64,000 nt of DNA. Source: Erythroxylum novogranatense (Eukaryota > Streptophyta > Magnoliopsida > Malpighiales > Erythroxylaceae). Both the position numbers and the translations under genes were made by a program. Under the pieces are notes generated by a model. It did not search any database, was not told the DNA's origin, and saw only the letters and a list, made by a program, of their open reading frames with translations. This document shows positions 11,886 to 23,956 of the stretch, piece after piece (the first letter of the stretch is position 1; every line of letters begins with the position of its first letter). The stretch covers positions 62,378,523-62,442,522 of the forward strand of contig CM057228.1 of assembly GCA_029891385.1 (NCBI GenBank), written 5' to 3'.

Positions 11886-13453
11886 AAAACCACGTCTTTT
11901 TCCACAAAGTTATGTGTGCATCGTCTTTAATTTTGCAGTAATTTTAAAAGATACTATTCTGTTAGTTCATTTGTTTGTTCTTATAATCGACTTCCCTTGC
12001 CCTGCAATTTATATCTGTGTGAAAAAAGTTTACATGCTTCAAATTTTTTCATTTGTTCATTTAACTAGGGTTTTGAGCAGAAACTTGATAAACCATTAGT
12101 TTATGCTTGCTAAGAGCTTTGGGATTAAACCATTTCTTGGCCAGACGAACCAAACTTTTCTTTGTTCTGATATTAGGACGGTGGAAAGTCGATAATCTGT
12201 CTGTGTGTTTACTTATTCCTTTTGACATTTGTTGGACTCAAATCAGTTCCCTTCATAGCTGCAGTAGTTTTCTGTAAGCGAAATTGACTTGATAAATTTT
12301 TGAGATAGAAGTGCATTGATCTCAATCACAGCTTAACCAGGTGGTGCATATAGGATCTCTGCGATCAGTTTTTCAGTTTTCCCAAGTCATATTGAGTAAT
12401 CTCCACATTGATTTCATCGTGTAGAAGAATAGAAGTTTTAGGAGTTAATGATGATAATTTTAGTTTCACAGTGTTGCTAAGTTGTTTTTGTTGTTTAAAA
12501 AGGGTGAATTTTGATTTCTCTGTCTTATGAAAACTTGGATATGAGCTTGACCCTCCAATATTCACCACTATTGTACATGGGCTTATAGTTGTGGGTGAAT
12601 TGATTCATCCTATGGGAATTTTAGAACAGATGGTTAAGAAAGGTTTATGTAAAGCTAGAAATGCTCCTATATTTCTTCAATTAGTTCAGAAGATGGAAGG
12701 GACCCTTTACTTGGTAGTTCTTAGTCGGAGTTTAAGTAATATAGTGATCACTACTCTTTTGTGTCATGGCATCATCCTTCTATGTGTAAACTGATAAAAT
12801 AGCTATTTTACAGGCTAGGAAATTCAGCTATAGAGTACAACAGGGGATGATAATGCTCACGACATTACTTCTTTGATTTCCTGTAAATGGAAAAGGTTGA
12901 TGATTGCATGTTCTGTATATACATGCATACAGTTCTTGAGAAGAAGGTCAAAGGATCATGCCTTGAAATTAAATATCAGATATAATTCTGAGTGACATTT
13001 ATTGATTCTATACTCTACTTAGATTCAATGTACTCTTTAGATTTGATGTGAGAGATCTGTTAAGGTTATTGCATATTGAATGCTCTGGAGTTGCTTGGTG
13101 AACCAATTACAAAAAGATGCTTGTTGAATATTGTCAATTATCGTTTTCATAATTGACTTACAATTTCAGTTTCCCAATGCCCATATATTTGATCAACCGA
13201 AAACTGACAATTGATTTCTTTTCATAATTTATTCAAGAGCTATTTCCTCTTGGTCCATTTTAATTTATGAGCTATTCTGTATTTGTATCTTGGGTGTGTG
13301 CTCCTTCTCTTTAACTAATTCTTTTATTCTGTTCTGTTTGATTTTGGAGTTTCCATTTACTCTGGGATATAGGATTTGAATGAGGAAATGACTATTGTAT
13401 GGTGATGAACATGTATGTATGAGTTAACAGTCTTAAATTGGATCTGCTGTTAG
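11886..13453 (+). other. Upstream region and probable 5'-UTR intron of the SURP/CID gene
   Basis: There is no recognisable coding sequence. The segment ends in a pyrimidine-rich tract and 'gctgttag' at 13446-13453, a good splice acceptor only four bases before the start codon. The first coding exon is therefore probably preceded by an intron whose 5' exon lies further upstream, either within this segment or beyond the LINE. Open frames such as 12591-12794 show no motif. Confidence 0.5.
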
Positions 13454-13457
13454 GTTA

Positions 13458-13516
13458 ATGGACCACCAGGCTCATGATTATGCAGCAGCTGCTGCAGCTT
13501 CCGCCATGGTCTACGC

Positions 13517-13553
<37 letters not shown>

Positions 13554-16305
13554 AGACAAACAGCAAATATGCCACAACAGCAGCCACAACAGTTTGGATT
13601 TCATCCTCAGCAGCAATACCCTCCACCACCTTTCATGCCTTCCCATCCCACCATGCAGCAATTCCCTTACCCTCACCCCTTGCCAGGCCAGCAACCTCAG
13701 CTCCACCCTCACCCTCCTCACCATCCTCACCTCCTTCATCAACAGCAACCTCCCCCGCCTTTTCCCCCACATTTACCCCCTCACCTCCTTCCTTCACCTT
13801 TCCATGGCGCCTATGATTCTCCTCCACCCCCTGCTCCTCCTCCATCTGATCCTGAACTCCAAAAGCGTATTGATAAACTTGCTGAGTATGCTACCAAGAA
13901 TGGCCCCGAATTTGAAGCAATGATCCGTGAAAAACAGCAGGATAATCCTGCTTATAGTTTCCTTTTTGGGGGTGAGGGCCATAGTTATTATCGTTACAAG
14001 CTCTGGATGTCCACTCATCCCCCAACTGGTCCATTCAATTCTCCTTTCCCACCATCATCTATGGCAATGATGCATCCCCCTCCAAATCCTATGATGAATC
14101 CTGCTGTTGCAGCTTCAGCATCCATAATGGGTGCTCCTCCGATGCATCAACCTCCTTATCCGCCTTTTTATGATGCACAACAGCATCATCATCAACACCC
14201 TCAGCCCTTTGGGTCTCATGCTCGAGCAGATTTTGACCAGCCCGCAAATTCCTTCAAAGGTCTTTCGGGTCTACTCCCTCCTGATGTTGCTGTAGAGCTG
14301 ACTAATGTGCTAAACAGCCTCAACGGCACCAAAGAGTCTATCAAAGGTGCCAAGACTTGGTTCATGCAGAGATCCCCTTTTGCACCATCTCTAGCTGAGG
14401 GATTAAGGGATAGGATATTTGCTCTTGATGATTCGGAGAGACAGTTACATATCATTTATCTTGCTAATGACATTCTTTTTGACAGGTGTGTTTTAAATAC
14501 TTAATGATTTCTCTTTTGGCATACATAAAACCTGATTGATTCTTATTGGTTGGTTAAATTCAAATATCCACTTTAATGTTCTCTAGTAATTTATTAGTTT
14601 GACCATATACCTTAGATTTCCTGGTTCAAAGTGTTGATTCCTTAAATTTTTTTTCTATCCACTTTTGCCTTATTTTGAGTAGAGTAGAAGTGTTATCATC
14701 ACCATGTTTCTTAACATGATAACATTCAACCTTGTTGGTACTTCCCATTTTGTTGTTGAGAACTTCGATGTATCTTGTGCTGTCCTGCCAATTGGTAGGG
14801 CTTTTTCTGAACTTGCATGATGGAAAAATATTGATCTATAATTAGTGACAAGATGCAGGAAGAGGCAAAATCGTTAAAAACATATGTTGTGCTTGCTCTA
14901 TTTTAATAGTAATTATTTGTCTCTGCCCACATTTTGATCATAAAGACGATGAGAATTGCTTTTCTGGGTATAAAATGGCAAGTGCCCTGATTGGCCTTTT
15001 TTAGTTCAATTTTTTGGTGTCTTTTGCCTTAATTCTAAGCCTAACTACTCTGTATAAACTCGTGCAGTCTGCAAAGGAGAATTAACCCCCATGACGTTGA
15101 CAATGAGGCCCTTGCCTTTAAGCCAGTGTTGGGGTCCATGCTTGCGAGGGTTTACCACAATCCTCAGAATAAAGATGAAAATCAATCGCGTTTGCAGAAA
15201 ATTCTTCAGTTCTGGGCTTCTAAGGAGGTTTATGATCAAGAAACTATTTATTCACTAGAGGGTGAGATGCTTGGTGGACCATCAACAAATACTTTGTCGG
15301 GGCAGTCACAAGAATTATCTGCTTCATCAGATTCCGTGGCTGCAGGTTGTCACTTGTACTGTTTCTTTTTTTAAAAATACGTTGGCCATCACTTTCTGCT
15401 TTTTCTATTGCATATGGGGCGGTTGTAGTAAGGGCGACAAGTGTGTGTAGATTAAACTTGGGGTGTTGCCTATGGATAATTTTCCTGTGAATTGAAATCT
15501 TAATCTGTATATTTAAACTCATAGTTTGAAACACTTTTTTCTTCCTTTATCTGCAGGCTATCCACAGCAAATAGCTAAAGTGAGTACTGCACAATGGCAG
15601 TCTGAAAGGCAACCTGATCAAGAGCATCCTGATAGACAAGTATCTCCAGGCATGGTACCATCCTTAGGAAACCAGCAATATATTCAAACTTCAGTCCCTC
15701 CTGGAGCATTTCCAAGTACTGTACCTATAAGCTCTTCTGTTCAACCATCAAATCAACAAGCTCCAGTTCTTCCATTGCAGACACCGCCTACTGGCACTGG
15801 TGACAAATTGCCTGCATATCCTTTATTCCCGCCTGGGCTTATACCTGGAATGGTTAAAAAGATGCAGATTGGAAGTGGTGTCCCTTATTCACCTCTGAGC
15901 CCTTTGGACATTCCAACATTCATACCTCCATCTGATGTGTCTCCATCAGAAGTCCTAGAAAGAGTGTCTAAATTTTTCAAGGAGATTGGAGAGGTAAACC
16001 CATCTGAGGGACCTATGACATCTCATTCAAAAGATGAAGATGAAGATGAAGAATATGAGAGAGAGCCTCTCACTCGTAAGGGAGGGGCTTGCATTCCTCC
16101 ACCCCCTAATTTACAGATAGAGCCGGAGACTGGGACATATGCTGATGCAAGTGTGGATCGGAAAAGTGGGTCAGCAAGATTGGGACTTGGAGCAACTGCT
16201 GATCCTAATGAGGCAAATCAGTATGATGATGTTTATGCATCATATAGGAAACAGAGAAGCACCAGCTATCACTCATCCATGAGTGCAAGAGCAGCTACGA
16301 GGTAG
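13458..16305 (+). CDS. SURP + CID domain RNA-processing protein (CHERP-like), 3 coding exons
   Basis: Exons are 13458-14485, 15068-15345 and 15557-16305. The donors GTGTGT and GTTGTC and the acceptors GTGCAG and CTGCAG are canonical, and the phases join without a gap to give 684 aa. Residues 1-131 are a Q/P/H-rich arm with a 12-residue polyQ. Residues about 132-185 form a SURP module ([20 protein letters not shown] ... [20 protein letters not shown]). Residues about 270-430 form a CID (RNA polymerase II CTD-interacting) fold crossing exons 1-2 ([33 protein letters not shown], then RLQKILQFW). A proline-rich segment follows, then an acidic patch (DEDEDEEYE) and the C-terminus. Animal CHERP has the same SURP-CID layout and acts with U2 snRNP in splicing; a nuclear splicing role here is inferred. 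It lies upstream of, and parallel to, the kinase gene. The start ATG is four bases after a splice acceptor. Confidence 0.93.
13518..13553 (+). repeat. CAG microsatellite encoding polyglutamine
   Basis: Eleven CAG codons and one CAA encode 12 glutamines (residues 21-32) near the N-terminus of the SURP/CID protein. The tract is nearly pure CAG and so is likely to vary in length between individuals. Confidence 0.95.
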
Positions 16306-16831
16306 CAACTCGTTTGTCTCAGGTGCCTGTAAAACAAGGCAGATGTTCCCTGTTCCATCCAAGTTTTGCGGAAATGTTAATGGTAGATAGGACTAGAAAT
16401 CAGATTTGTTGTACTAATTGAAACTTTATGTGATTGCAGCCCAGGAAGGTTACATGTGTTTGATGTGATTTGATCATTTTGACAGAACTGGGGAGTTTGG
16501 AGATTAATTTTATGATTTTGGAGGTATTAATTAAGATATCATACCGAATAACTTTGATTAACGGAGAACTTGAATACACTGTCATGATTACTGTGTCACT
16601 CGTATGGTTAACTTCTGAATGGCTTGCCCCTAATTAATGTGGTGATATGTAAGCTTTATAGGTGACTTGTTTTCATCATTCATATATGCAGCTTGATAGT
16701 TATATGTGACGTGAGCTTTGGATCACTTGTGTCTTTTCTGATAAGTCATAAATATCTAAAAATGTAGGTGATATATTTCATTAATTGTTCAAATGGCGTT
16801 ATCAAAGCCTTAATTTTTTCTATTATATGAA
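16306..16831 (+). other. 3' UTR and spacer after the SURP/CID gene
   Basis: This is non-coding sequence between the TAG stop and the start of the duplicated promoter block. It probably contains the 3' UTR, but no single poly(A) signal stands out. The spacer to the inferred kinase transcription start (about 17060) is only about 750 bp. Confidence 0.5.
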
Positions 16832-17086
16832 ATTTCAACAATTATAATATCCAATCAAATCGTAATATCATAATTGCTAATTAAATTAGAGATACTGAGG
16901 CAATATAATCGAGAACCACGCGCTGGGACAAGAACACTGTAAGACCCCGTGAAACAACTTGACACGTGCACGACAAATGGCGCGACTACCCAAATAAGCG
17001 AAGGATTAACGCGTGAAACTTTCATGAGACACAATAAAAATAAAATCGAGGCCTTGTCCCCAAAGTAAAATCGGAAGCGAAGACAA

Positions 17087-17112
17087 TCTCTCTCTCTCTC
17101 TCTCTCTCTCTC
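17087..17112 (+). repeat. (TC)13 microsatellite in the kinase leader
   Basis: This is a pure TC run in the inferred 5' UTR, a pyrimidine patch common near plant transcription starts. Copy A at about 5857-5868 has a much shorter run. Confidence 0.9.
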
Positions 17113-17725
17113 ATCTTTCGTCTCACTCACAGGCTTAGGCTTCTTCACTTGGGTCACGGTTGGTGCACTCTTCGTCTTTATTGCTCTTGTTCAGCCACTT
17201 ATTGATTTAGCTGTTTGTTAGATTGTTGTTTTATTCTCTCAACTACGTTTTCTTCCGGCGCTTTTACTTTTAACGATCACGTAGTCGATTTTATTCCTTT
17301 TATTCTCTTCGCTTTTTCATCGTCTAATTGGGTGCTTTTCCTTATCATCTACTCTTCCGTATGTTTACTATTCTTTTTTGGGTGGTTTCTTTTGTTATCT
17401 TTGCAATTGAAGCTTTTTGTTATCCAACTTGTCTTTCCATTCTTTGGCCTTCTTAATTGTCTGATCTAGTTCGATTTTATGGATTTTTGGGCTTTGAAAC
17501 GTTCACCTTTCACGCGTTTTCTCCCGAGAAATATTGTATTCATGAAAAGCTTGATAATTTGGGTTTTGGGTATGGCAGAACTGTGAAACTTGTTTCCGTT
17601 TTGATCCATGTAATCGATTTGGGCGCTTTGTGCTTGATTTCTTGTGATAGATTCTGAGCTTACGGATCTCTTGCTTTATGGTTTTACATGTTTTTGTTTC
17701 ATTCCAGGGCGTAAGGGTTGTTGAA

Positions 17726-17755
17726 ATGAGTTCCAAGAGTGTCCAATCCGGATAA
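17726..17755 (+). promoter_or_regulatory. Nine-codon upstream ORF in the kinase 5' leader
   Basis: ATG AGT TCC AAG AGT GTC CAA TCC GGA TAA encodes MSSKSVQSG. Copy A keeps the ATG, length and stop with two amino-acid changes (MSSKNVQYG, 6475-6504). It lies in an inferred 5'-UTR exon, so it could lower translation of the kinase. Whether it is in the mature transcript is not proven. Confidence 0.45.
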
Positions 17756-18635
17756 CTGCACCTCTTATTTACTGAAAAGAGGTAACCAGGGCATATCTAG
17801 TTTCTCATTTGTTTGATAATACCATTTTTAGCTCCTGATTGTTTGCTTGGAACTTATTAGGCCATCTGGAGATGGAAATGATAAGTTAGTAACCCTTTTC
17901 ATTATTCCATTTATAACATAGTGAATCTAATCCTAGCCATGCAATTGGTTGAGAGCTTCTAACTTCTAACATTCGTGACACGTTGTATGTCCATCTAATT
18001 TAATCCTGGTTAAATTATGGAAATGGTTGATTTTTCCAAGCTTTTAATAATTGTGACATGCGTGCCCTCCTGACCTGCTCCTCAATATGCATTTAGCTGA
18101 CTTTTCTATACTTTTAACAAACTGAGACATATTAAATGCCCCAAAACATTCCTAGAGGTTGCTAGTTCCAGGTCAGCTTGAATGTTTCAAAAAAATGTTA
18201 TTGATTGGCATTCTATATCACTTTGTTTAACGGTCCTTGAATTCGTGGTGAATCAAGGTCTGAGAATTGGACTATGTTGTCTTTTGGTTTGCCTTATGCT
18301 ACTACTGCACATTGATGTTTATTATTTGTTCACCCAATTTTGCAAAGAAATCTTGAATTTTATGCCCCCACTTCATCTCCAATGCTTAGTAAGAAAAGGC
18401 CTCCATTTGACCAAAAGTGACAAATACTAACAACAAATTAAATACCTACCAAAGGAAGCATTTCTTATTTCACAAAGGTCATTTATTGCTCATTATGATT
18501 AATCAACTTTTTTTTGTTTGTTTAGGGCATGTTTACTGCAGTTGTTGAACTCTCTTATGAGATTAAATAATTTGAGATAAGGATAATTCTCTGCTTTCAA
18601 TTTGATATTGAAGAGTTGCATTCATGATCGGAAAA

Positions 18636-20925
18636 ATGGTGGAGGGTCCAAAATTTGCTGGATTTATGGGTGGAAATAACAACCATGCTAATAATTACTA
18701 TGACTTTACTCAAGAATTTTACCAGAAACTTGGGGAGGGTACGAACATGTCTGTTGACAGCATGCAAACAAGCAATGCTGGTGGTTCTGTATCGATGTCT
18801 GTGGACAACAGTAGTGTTGGGTCCAATGATTCTCTCACCCACATATTAAGCCATCCAGGTTTGAAACCTGTTCACCACTACAGTGTAGGTCAGAGTGTTT
18901 TTCGTCCTGGGAAAGTCACCCATGCATTAAATGATGATGCATTAGCACAGGCTTTGATGGATAGTAGGTATTCAACGGAGGGGCTGCAAGATTACGATGA
19001 GTGGACTATTGACTTGAGAAAACTTAACATGGGTACCGCTTTTGCTCAAGGTTCTTTTGGAAAGTTGTACAGAGGTACATATAATGGGGAGGATGTTGCA
19101 ATTAAGTTATTGGAGAGGCCGGAAAATAGCCTGGAGAGGGCACAGGTGATGGAGCAGCAGTTTCAGCAGGAGGTCATGATGCTAGCGACCCTAAAGCACC
19201 CAAACATTGTGCGCTTCATTGGTGCATGCCGTAAACACATGGTTTGGTGTATAGTCACTGAGTATGCAAAGGGAGGTTCAGTTCGGCAGTTTCTGACGAA
19301 GAGGCAGAACAGGGCAGTACCACTGAAATTGGCAGTAAAGCAGGCTCTAGATGTTGCTCGGGGAATGGCTTATGTCCATGGACTTGGATTCATACACAGA
19401 GATTTGAAGTCAGATAACCTTCTGATTTCTGCTGATAAATCAATCAAGATTGCTGATTTTGGAGTTGCACGAATTGAAGTGCAGACTGAGGGAATGACAC
19501 CGGAAACAGGAACATATCGTTGGATGGCTCCGTAAGTCTTTTTACATTACAGACTTTTGAGAAAATACTGATTGTAGACAAATAAGGAAATCTAGACAGC
19601 TACAAAGATAGATTTTAGACCCTTATTTTCTTATGCTATTAAATAGTTTTTCCTTATTCCTTTTTACATTAACCTTTCTTTTGCTGGTTGGTGGAAGTGG
19701 CATGTCATTCTTGCGTATGGATTTCTTGTATATCTTGCAGGCATATAGAGATTCCGCATTCACTTTTTCTCATTGACATGATTGTTTTACCTTGTATAAA
19801 ATTGACAACTAGTTATATGGGTGGATGTGGTATATGGCATGGGAAACAATCCAATTGTCATGAAAATAAGTAATGTGATGTTGGTTGATGAAATATTTTC
19901 AATTTGTGAGGTTGCTATAAGAAGATTTAAATTCTTTCATATTGTTGATTGTAGTGTCATCATACAATGGGATTGACTTACAATACATTGCTAAGTGGTG
20001 ATCCTTTCTCCTCTCCTATTTATTTTTACCCCTAAAATATTTGGTCAATTCCATATAAGTACCTCTTGTAACTTCCCCTGTTATGTCGATGAAGTTACTG
20101 GTATCTTGTTTCTCGCTTATCACTCTCGCTTATCACTCTCGCTTATCAGTGGTTTGCATTCATTATGCTGTATTTTGTTGATTTACTTGGTACTTCTCAA
20201 AGATTTTCTCATTTGATCTTCATTCTACAATCTGAACATTCAGTGGGTTGTACCAAGTGTTAATCTGTTTATGGATACATTTTAGTCGGTAATGTGATCT
20301 TAGTTTAACCTAGAAAGACAGTGCTTTGTTAAATTTTGTTAAGCTGACTGACATTTATATGTTCCGTATAAGGGGTATCCCAAATCCTCATTGAATTCAT
20401 CTATTTACATGGTGTACTATAGTTTTGAAGGATGGGTGAGTGGTATTTTCTATGGGGTATCGCCCATATCCTCATTGAATTCTTCTCTTTACATGGTGTA
20501 CTACATCATCTTTTCCGTAGTTTGAAGGACGGGGCAGTGGTATTTTCTATCTTATCTTTATTGTTTGATTTGGCCATTACTGCAGAGAGATGATTCAGCA
20601 TAGGCCCTACACACAAAAGGTGGATGTATATAGCTTCGGGATTGTTCTTTGGGAACTCATAACAGGTTTTGTTCCCTTCCAGAATATGACTGCTGTGCAG
20701 GCTGCATTTGCTGTGGTGAACAAGGGTGTTAGGCCAGTAATTCCAAATGATTGTCTCCCCGTGCTCAGTGACATTATGACCCGTTGCTGGGATGCTAATC
20801 CTGAAGTCCGTCCTCCTTTTGCTGAGATTGTCAGAATGCTAGAAAATGCTGAAACTGAGATCATGACTACTGTGCGGAAGGCACGTTTCAGGTGCTGCAT
20901 GACCCAACCCATGACGGTTGACTGA
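18636..20925 (+). CDS. Raf-like dual-specificity protein kinase (STY13/RAF22/RAF28 type), 2 coding exons
   Basis: Exons are 18636-19531 and 20586-20925. The donor GTAAGT and acceptor CTGCAG split a proline codon in the activation segment (..[14 protein letters not shown]), giving 411 aa. The ATG at 18636 (AAAATGG context) is preferred to 18624, because the 18624 ATG has a poor context and the family starts M-(L/V)-E-x-x-KF. The N-terminus has the conserved [20 protein letters not shown] block. The kinase domain shows [11 protein letters not shown] (about 137-147), VAIK lysine (157), HRDLKSDN (about 254-261), DFG (274-276), [21 protein letters not shown], and the family's C-terminal [16 protein letters not shown]. 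All catalytic residues are present. In Arabidopsis, RAF22/RAF28 are group C Raf-like kinases reported in embryogenesis and ABA signalling; the same role here is inference. The kinase is probably cytosolic (no signal or membrane segment). Confidence 0.96.
20111..20149 (+). repeat. 13 bp triplication in the kinase intron
   Basis: 'tctcgcttatcac' is repeated three times head to tail. It lies within the single coding-region intron (19532-20585). Confidence 0.85.
20372..20552 (+). repeat. Tandem duplication of about 85-100 bp in the kinase intron
   Basis: Two copies begin 'ggggtatc' (20372, 20455), share 'tcctcattgaattc', 'ttacatggtgtacta' and 'agtggtattttctat', and end at 20452 and 20552. The duplication lies just upstream of the exon 2 acceptor. 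Confidence 0.8.
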
Positions 20926-21440
20926 ATCAGAAATGTGAGACTGAAAAGGAGATGATAAAAGAGGATAAACAGGAATCTGAGAAGAATGAACTTTGCTTAT
21001 ATGTTTGTGTATGTATCAGTATGCCTTGCCTTCCTTTTCATTTTCGTAATTTTCCAGATAGGGATAAGTTAACAACTTAGACTGCTTGTTTCTGGCTTTT
21101 GGTTTTTGGTGTCAAATGTACTGAAAGTAGCGATGCCGGAGGTCCTGGTTTCCTAGTTCTAGCAGGGTGGGGGTGTTTATTTATCTTCCTTCTGTAGCTA
21201 TACATATGAAACCTTCCATTTACATTGCTCTTGAATGTTCTCGTTTCTCAAATATAACAAACGCAGGTTCACTATATATATGTTTTTCTTTTCAGTCCTT
21301 TGCGTTCTACTTGGTACTGTTATGTATTATTGGCTGGTTATTCCCTGCAATCTGCGGTTGGTTAATTTATTTGTGCGTTTTATAGGGATAGGGAAAATAA
21401 CAGCATTGCAATTTGCAGTCCCACATCTTTTATAAATCAA
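20926..21440 (+). other. 3' UTR region of the kinase gene
   Basis: Non-coding sequence follows the TGA stop. Several T-rich and 'tgtatgtat' type far-upstream elements occur, but I cannot fix the poly(A) site. Confidence 0.5.
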
Positions 21441-22330
21441 TTTTAACATAAAAGATATTTATAATGAAGAGAAATTATAAGCATTAAGAAGCTTCCCTTA
21501 GATTTATTGCTATTCCCACCGTAAACAAACTCTTAAAATTTGTTTCTTTTAATCTTTTTGTTTAATTTCCAGTAAGTAGTGAAAGGCTGAAAACTATTTA
21601 TAACAAAATACAGTCCCTATATCTTTTCACACATTGTTTAATATGTTAATTGCTAATATAGATATAATTGAGAAGATAATGTAATATTTTTTGGAAGTTA
21701 ACTATTAGGTATTTATGATGAGTAATGATAAAATACTAAAATTACTTAAATAGGTATATGTGGTATTTTAGTTGTTAATTTTTTGTAGTTATTATAATTA
21801 ATTTAACCTTAGGAGTTGGTTAATTTGTTAAAAGATTATATATATATATATATATATAATAGTCTTTCCACATAAAAAGTTATTTTCTCTTTATTTAATG
21901 GTAATTAATAATTAATGTAACTACTCAATGATTTCTTTATTAATATAAAATTAATGAATAAGATGTTACAAATATTGTTTTTCTTAATAAGTTAGGATGT
22001 TACAAATAGTTAATCATTTTTCAGGATCATTGGTCTTGTATAATGCCATTAAGTAGAGTTGTTGAGCAAAGGTTTGCGAAAAACTTTATACTTGATAATG
22101 CTTTAGTGGGACAGGTGCTTAATAATGCTCAATTACAATTGAAGCAATTGTTAGGAAATAGAGCCAGCAAACATAATCTTACCTTCAATCTCATTCTAGA
22201 TCAGGCCTCTATGAGATGGAATAAACATTCATTTAATGTATTTACCAACTTGTCTTGCAGGGACCTAATGAACAATTCGGCTCTAAAGACAATTTGACCT
22301 AACATACCGTGGTTGAAGCAAGCTAGCCCT
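21441..22330. other. AT-rich intergenic DNA with a (TA)n tract
   Basis: A (TA) microsatellite lies at 21837-21859. An 84-codon open frame at 22043-22297 has no motif that I recognise and no supporting context, so I do not call it a gene. Confidence 0.5.
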
Positions 22331-22904
22331 TGAGTTTTCCTTTATTTTTTGGTTGGCTTTTAAGGGCAAATTAAGTACTCCCAATATACTAAAGTACAAT
22401 ACGTAACAGGACTTTAATTACGTATCTTAAATCAAACATGAAAAAGAAATAAACGAATAAATGAGAAATACTTGATTTCGGTTCCATAACTTTAAACAAA
22501 ATTTTCGAGGCCAAAATGAGAGCGAATTTATCGCCGTTTTCATGAGAATTGCTCATCGAGATGCAGTCAATGTCTTTCTATAATTTTCTCAAAACATAAG
22601 CTCTCTTAACGGGTCAGAGAACCCTGATACTTACGAATGACATGAGTAACTGCAGGAGATTTTAACCTTTATATATAACTTCCATATCAAGCTTCTTCAT
22701 CACAGGCCCGATATGGGCCCGATCTACACTGATCGGGATTTATTTTCCTTCTGAAGTTCGACCCATTGACTTAGATTATTTATTGGGTTACTTTATTATC
22801 TTTATCTGGATCAAAATACGCAACTTAACCGATAAGTTAATGAAAAATAAAAAATGCAATTAAATCTTGTCCAACTTTATGGGAAATGTAAAAAATATCC
22901 AGCA
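22331..22904 (-). mobile_element. Probable LTR (minus strand) next to a polypurine tract
   Basis: At 22904 the plus strand reads '..atccagca' immediately before 'ttctcccccttagac'. On the minus strand this is AAGGGGGAGAA followed by TGCTGG, a classic polypurine tract/LTR start. A TATA-like run (minus ttatatataaagg) lies about 230 bases into the putative LTR. The other LTR end and any coding sequence were not found; the left border given is a guess. Confidence 0.4.
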
Positions 22905-23956
22905 TTCTCCCCCTTAGACAATAGTTAATTGCGATATTGAATCAAGTTTAAATCAGTTTAAAAATTCGGTTAAGTTTAAATCAGTTTAAAAATTCGGTTA
23001 AGCTACACTACTGTATTAGTCGACTATGTTTAAAAATAAATTATTTGATCCAAAGATAACAAAAGTCCATCATTCCGTTCTACAAAGCTTTCAATATCGA
23101 AAAGTATCAAATGCATGTGTCATGTGTGACACAGATCTAATACAATTACGCATATCGAATATCTTACTAACATGAATGAGAAAATGAAGTGTGGCAAACT
23201 AAGATGATACTTGTATGATCTAAATTATATCATCTTCATTTGTAGGCCTCAATTTCTTCAACTTTATACTAAACTGCATATGTTAAATTACTTTAGAGAA
23301 TGTGTTCTCTTACCGAAGGCTAAATAACAGTAGCGAAAACTTGTTTCCTTTCACCAAATTTACATATAGTAAAGTTTTATCTTTGGTGTTTCTAAATTAG
23401 TATTTTAATTTATATATATACTTCTCAATCAATAATTCCTTTTAAGATTAGATAATAAGAAAATGGCCATTACTAACAACTACAATTTTTATTAGGTGGA
23501 TACTCAACTAACATAAATTATATTAAAAAATAGTAAATGCATTTGCCTAAGTGATTTATTTTTTATTTAATTGTATTTATATCACATCAGTTACCTTATA
23601 ATTTGATGGAATTTATGACTCAGCTGCACTTTTACCGTAGAATGTAAATGGATACTCTTTAACACTGTATGGCTATTCTTCTGCCTTACCTAAATAGTTT
23701 GATACTTCGAATCATCACCATACTTCTATTTCTATTACTTGCAGGGGAGATTCAAATATGTTAAGACAAAATAATCTTCAGTAGCTAGTGGCCACCTACC
23801 TTTGTTATCAAGTTCTAAGCTTCCCCACATACAAATAGGTGCTTGGTTGACAGACACAAATATCTATCTTTAATATCAAGATTGTTAACTAACAAACTTT
23901 GACGGTCAGTAGCTGTGCTATTGTTAAGGAACTATTCACCAACAATGATGTGAACC
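22905..23956. other. Unassigned AT-rich stretch with a 28 bp duplication
   Basis: 'aagtttaaatcagtttaaaa..cggtt' occurs twice in tandem (22944-22999, period 28). It could be internal sequence of the LTR element to its left, but no polyprotein motif is visible. Confidence 0.4.

Larger units (their letters stand above)
16832..18482 (+). promoter_or_regulatory. Promoter and 5' leader of the Raf-like kinase (copy B)
   Basis: The block sits immediately upstream of the kinase gene. It contains a G-box/ABRE-type CACGTG (16963-16968), CACGCG (about 16918), an ACGCGTG motif (about 17010) and AT-rich 'caataaaaataaaa' (about 17033) before a CT-rich leader. A 5'-UTR exon starting after 'ttccag' (17706) carries a nine-codon uORF and may end at the GTAACC donor (17783). 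The clustering of ACGTG with CGCGTG elements resembles ABA-responsive promoters; that regulation is inference. The same block is duplicated at 5492-7234. Confidence 0.7.

Noticed and set aside
12591..12794. 67-codon open frame upstream of the SURP/CID gene
   Set aside because: No motif; it lies in the presumed 5'-UTR intron.
13455..13923. Other-frame and antisense open frames over the first SURP/CID exon
   Set aside because: They come from the CAG/CCT-rich coding sequence; only the 13458 frame has domains and joins to exons 2 and 3.
18624..18635. Upstream ATG as the kinase start
   Set aside because: Weak context (T at -3) and the four extra residues do not match the family; the ATG at 18636 has A at -3 and G at +4.
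20607..20912. 101-codon antisense frame in the kinase
   Set aside because: A mirror of a strongly conserved kinase exon; no motif of its own.
22043..22297. 84-codon open frame
   Set aside because: No recognisable domain and no splice or promoter context; left as intergenic.
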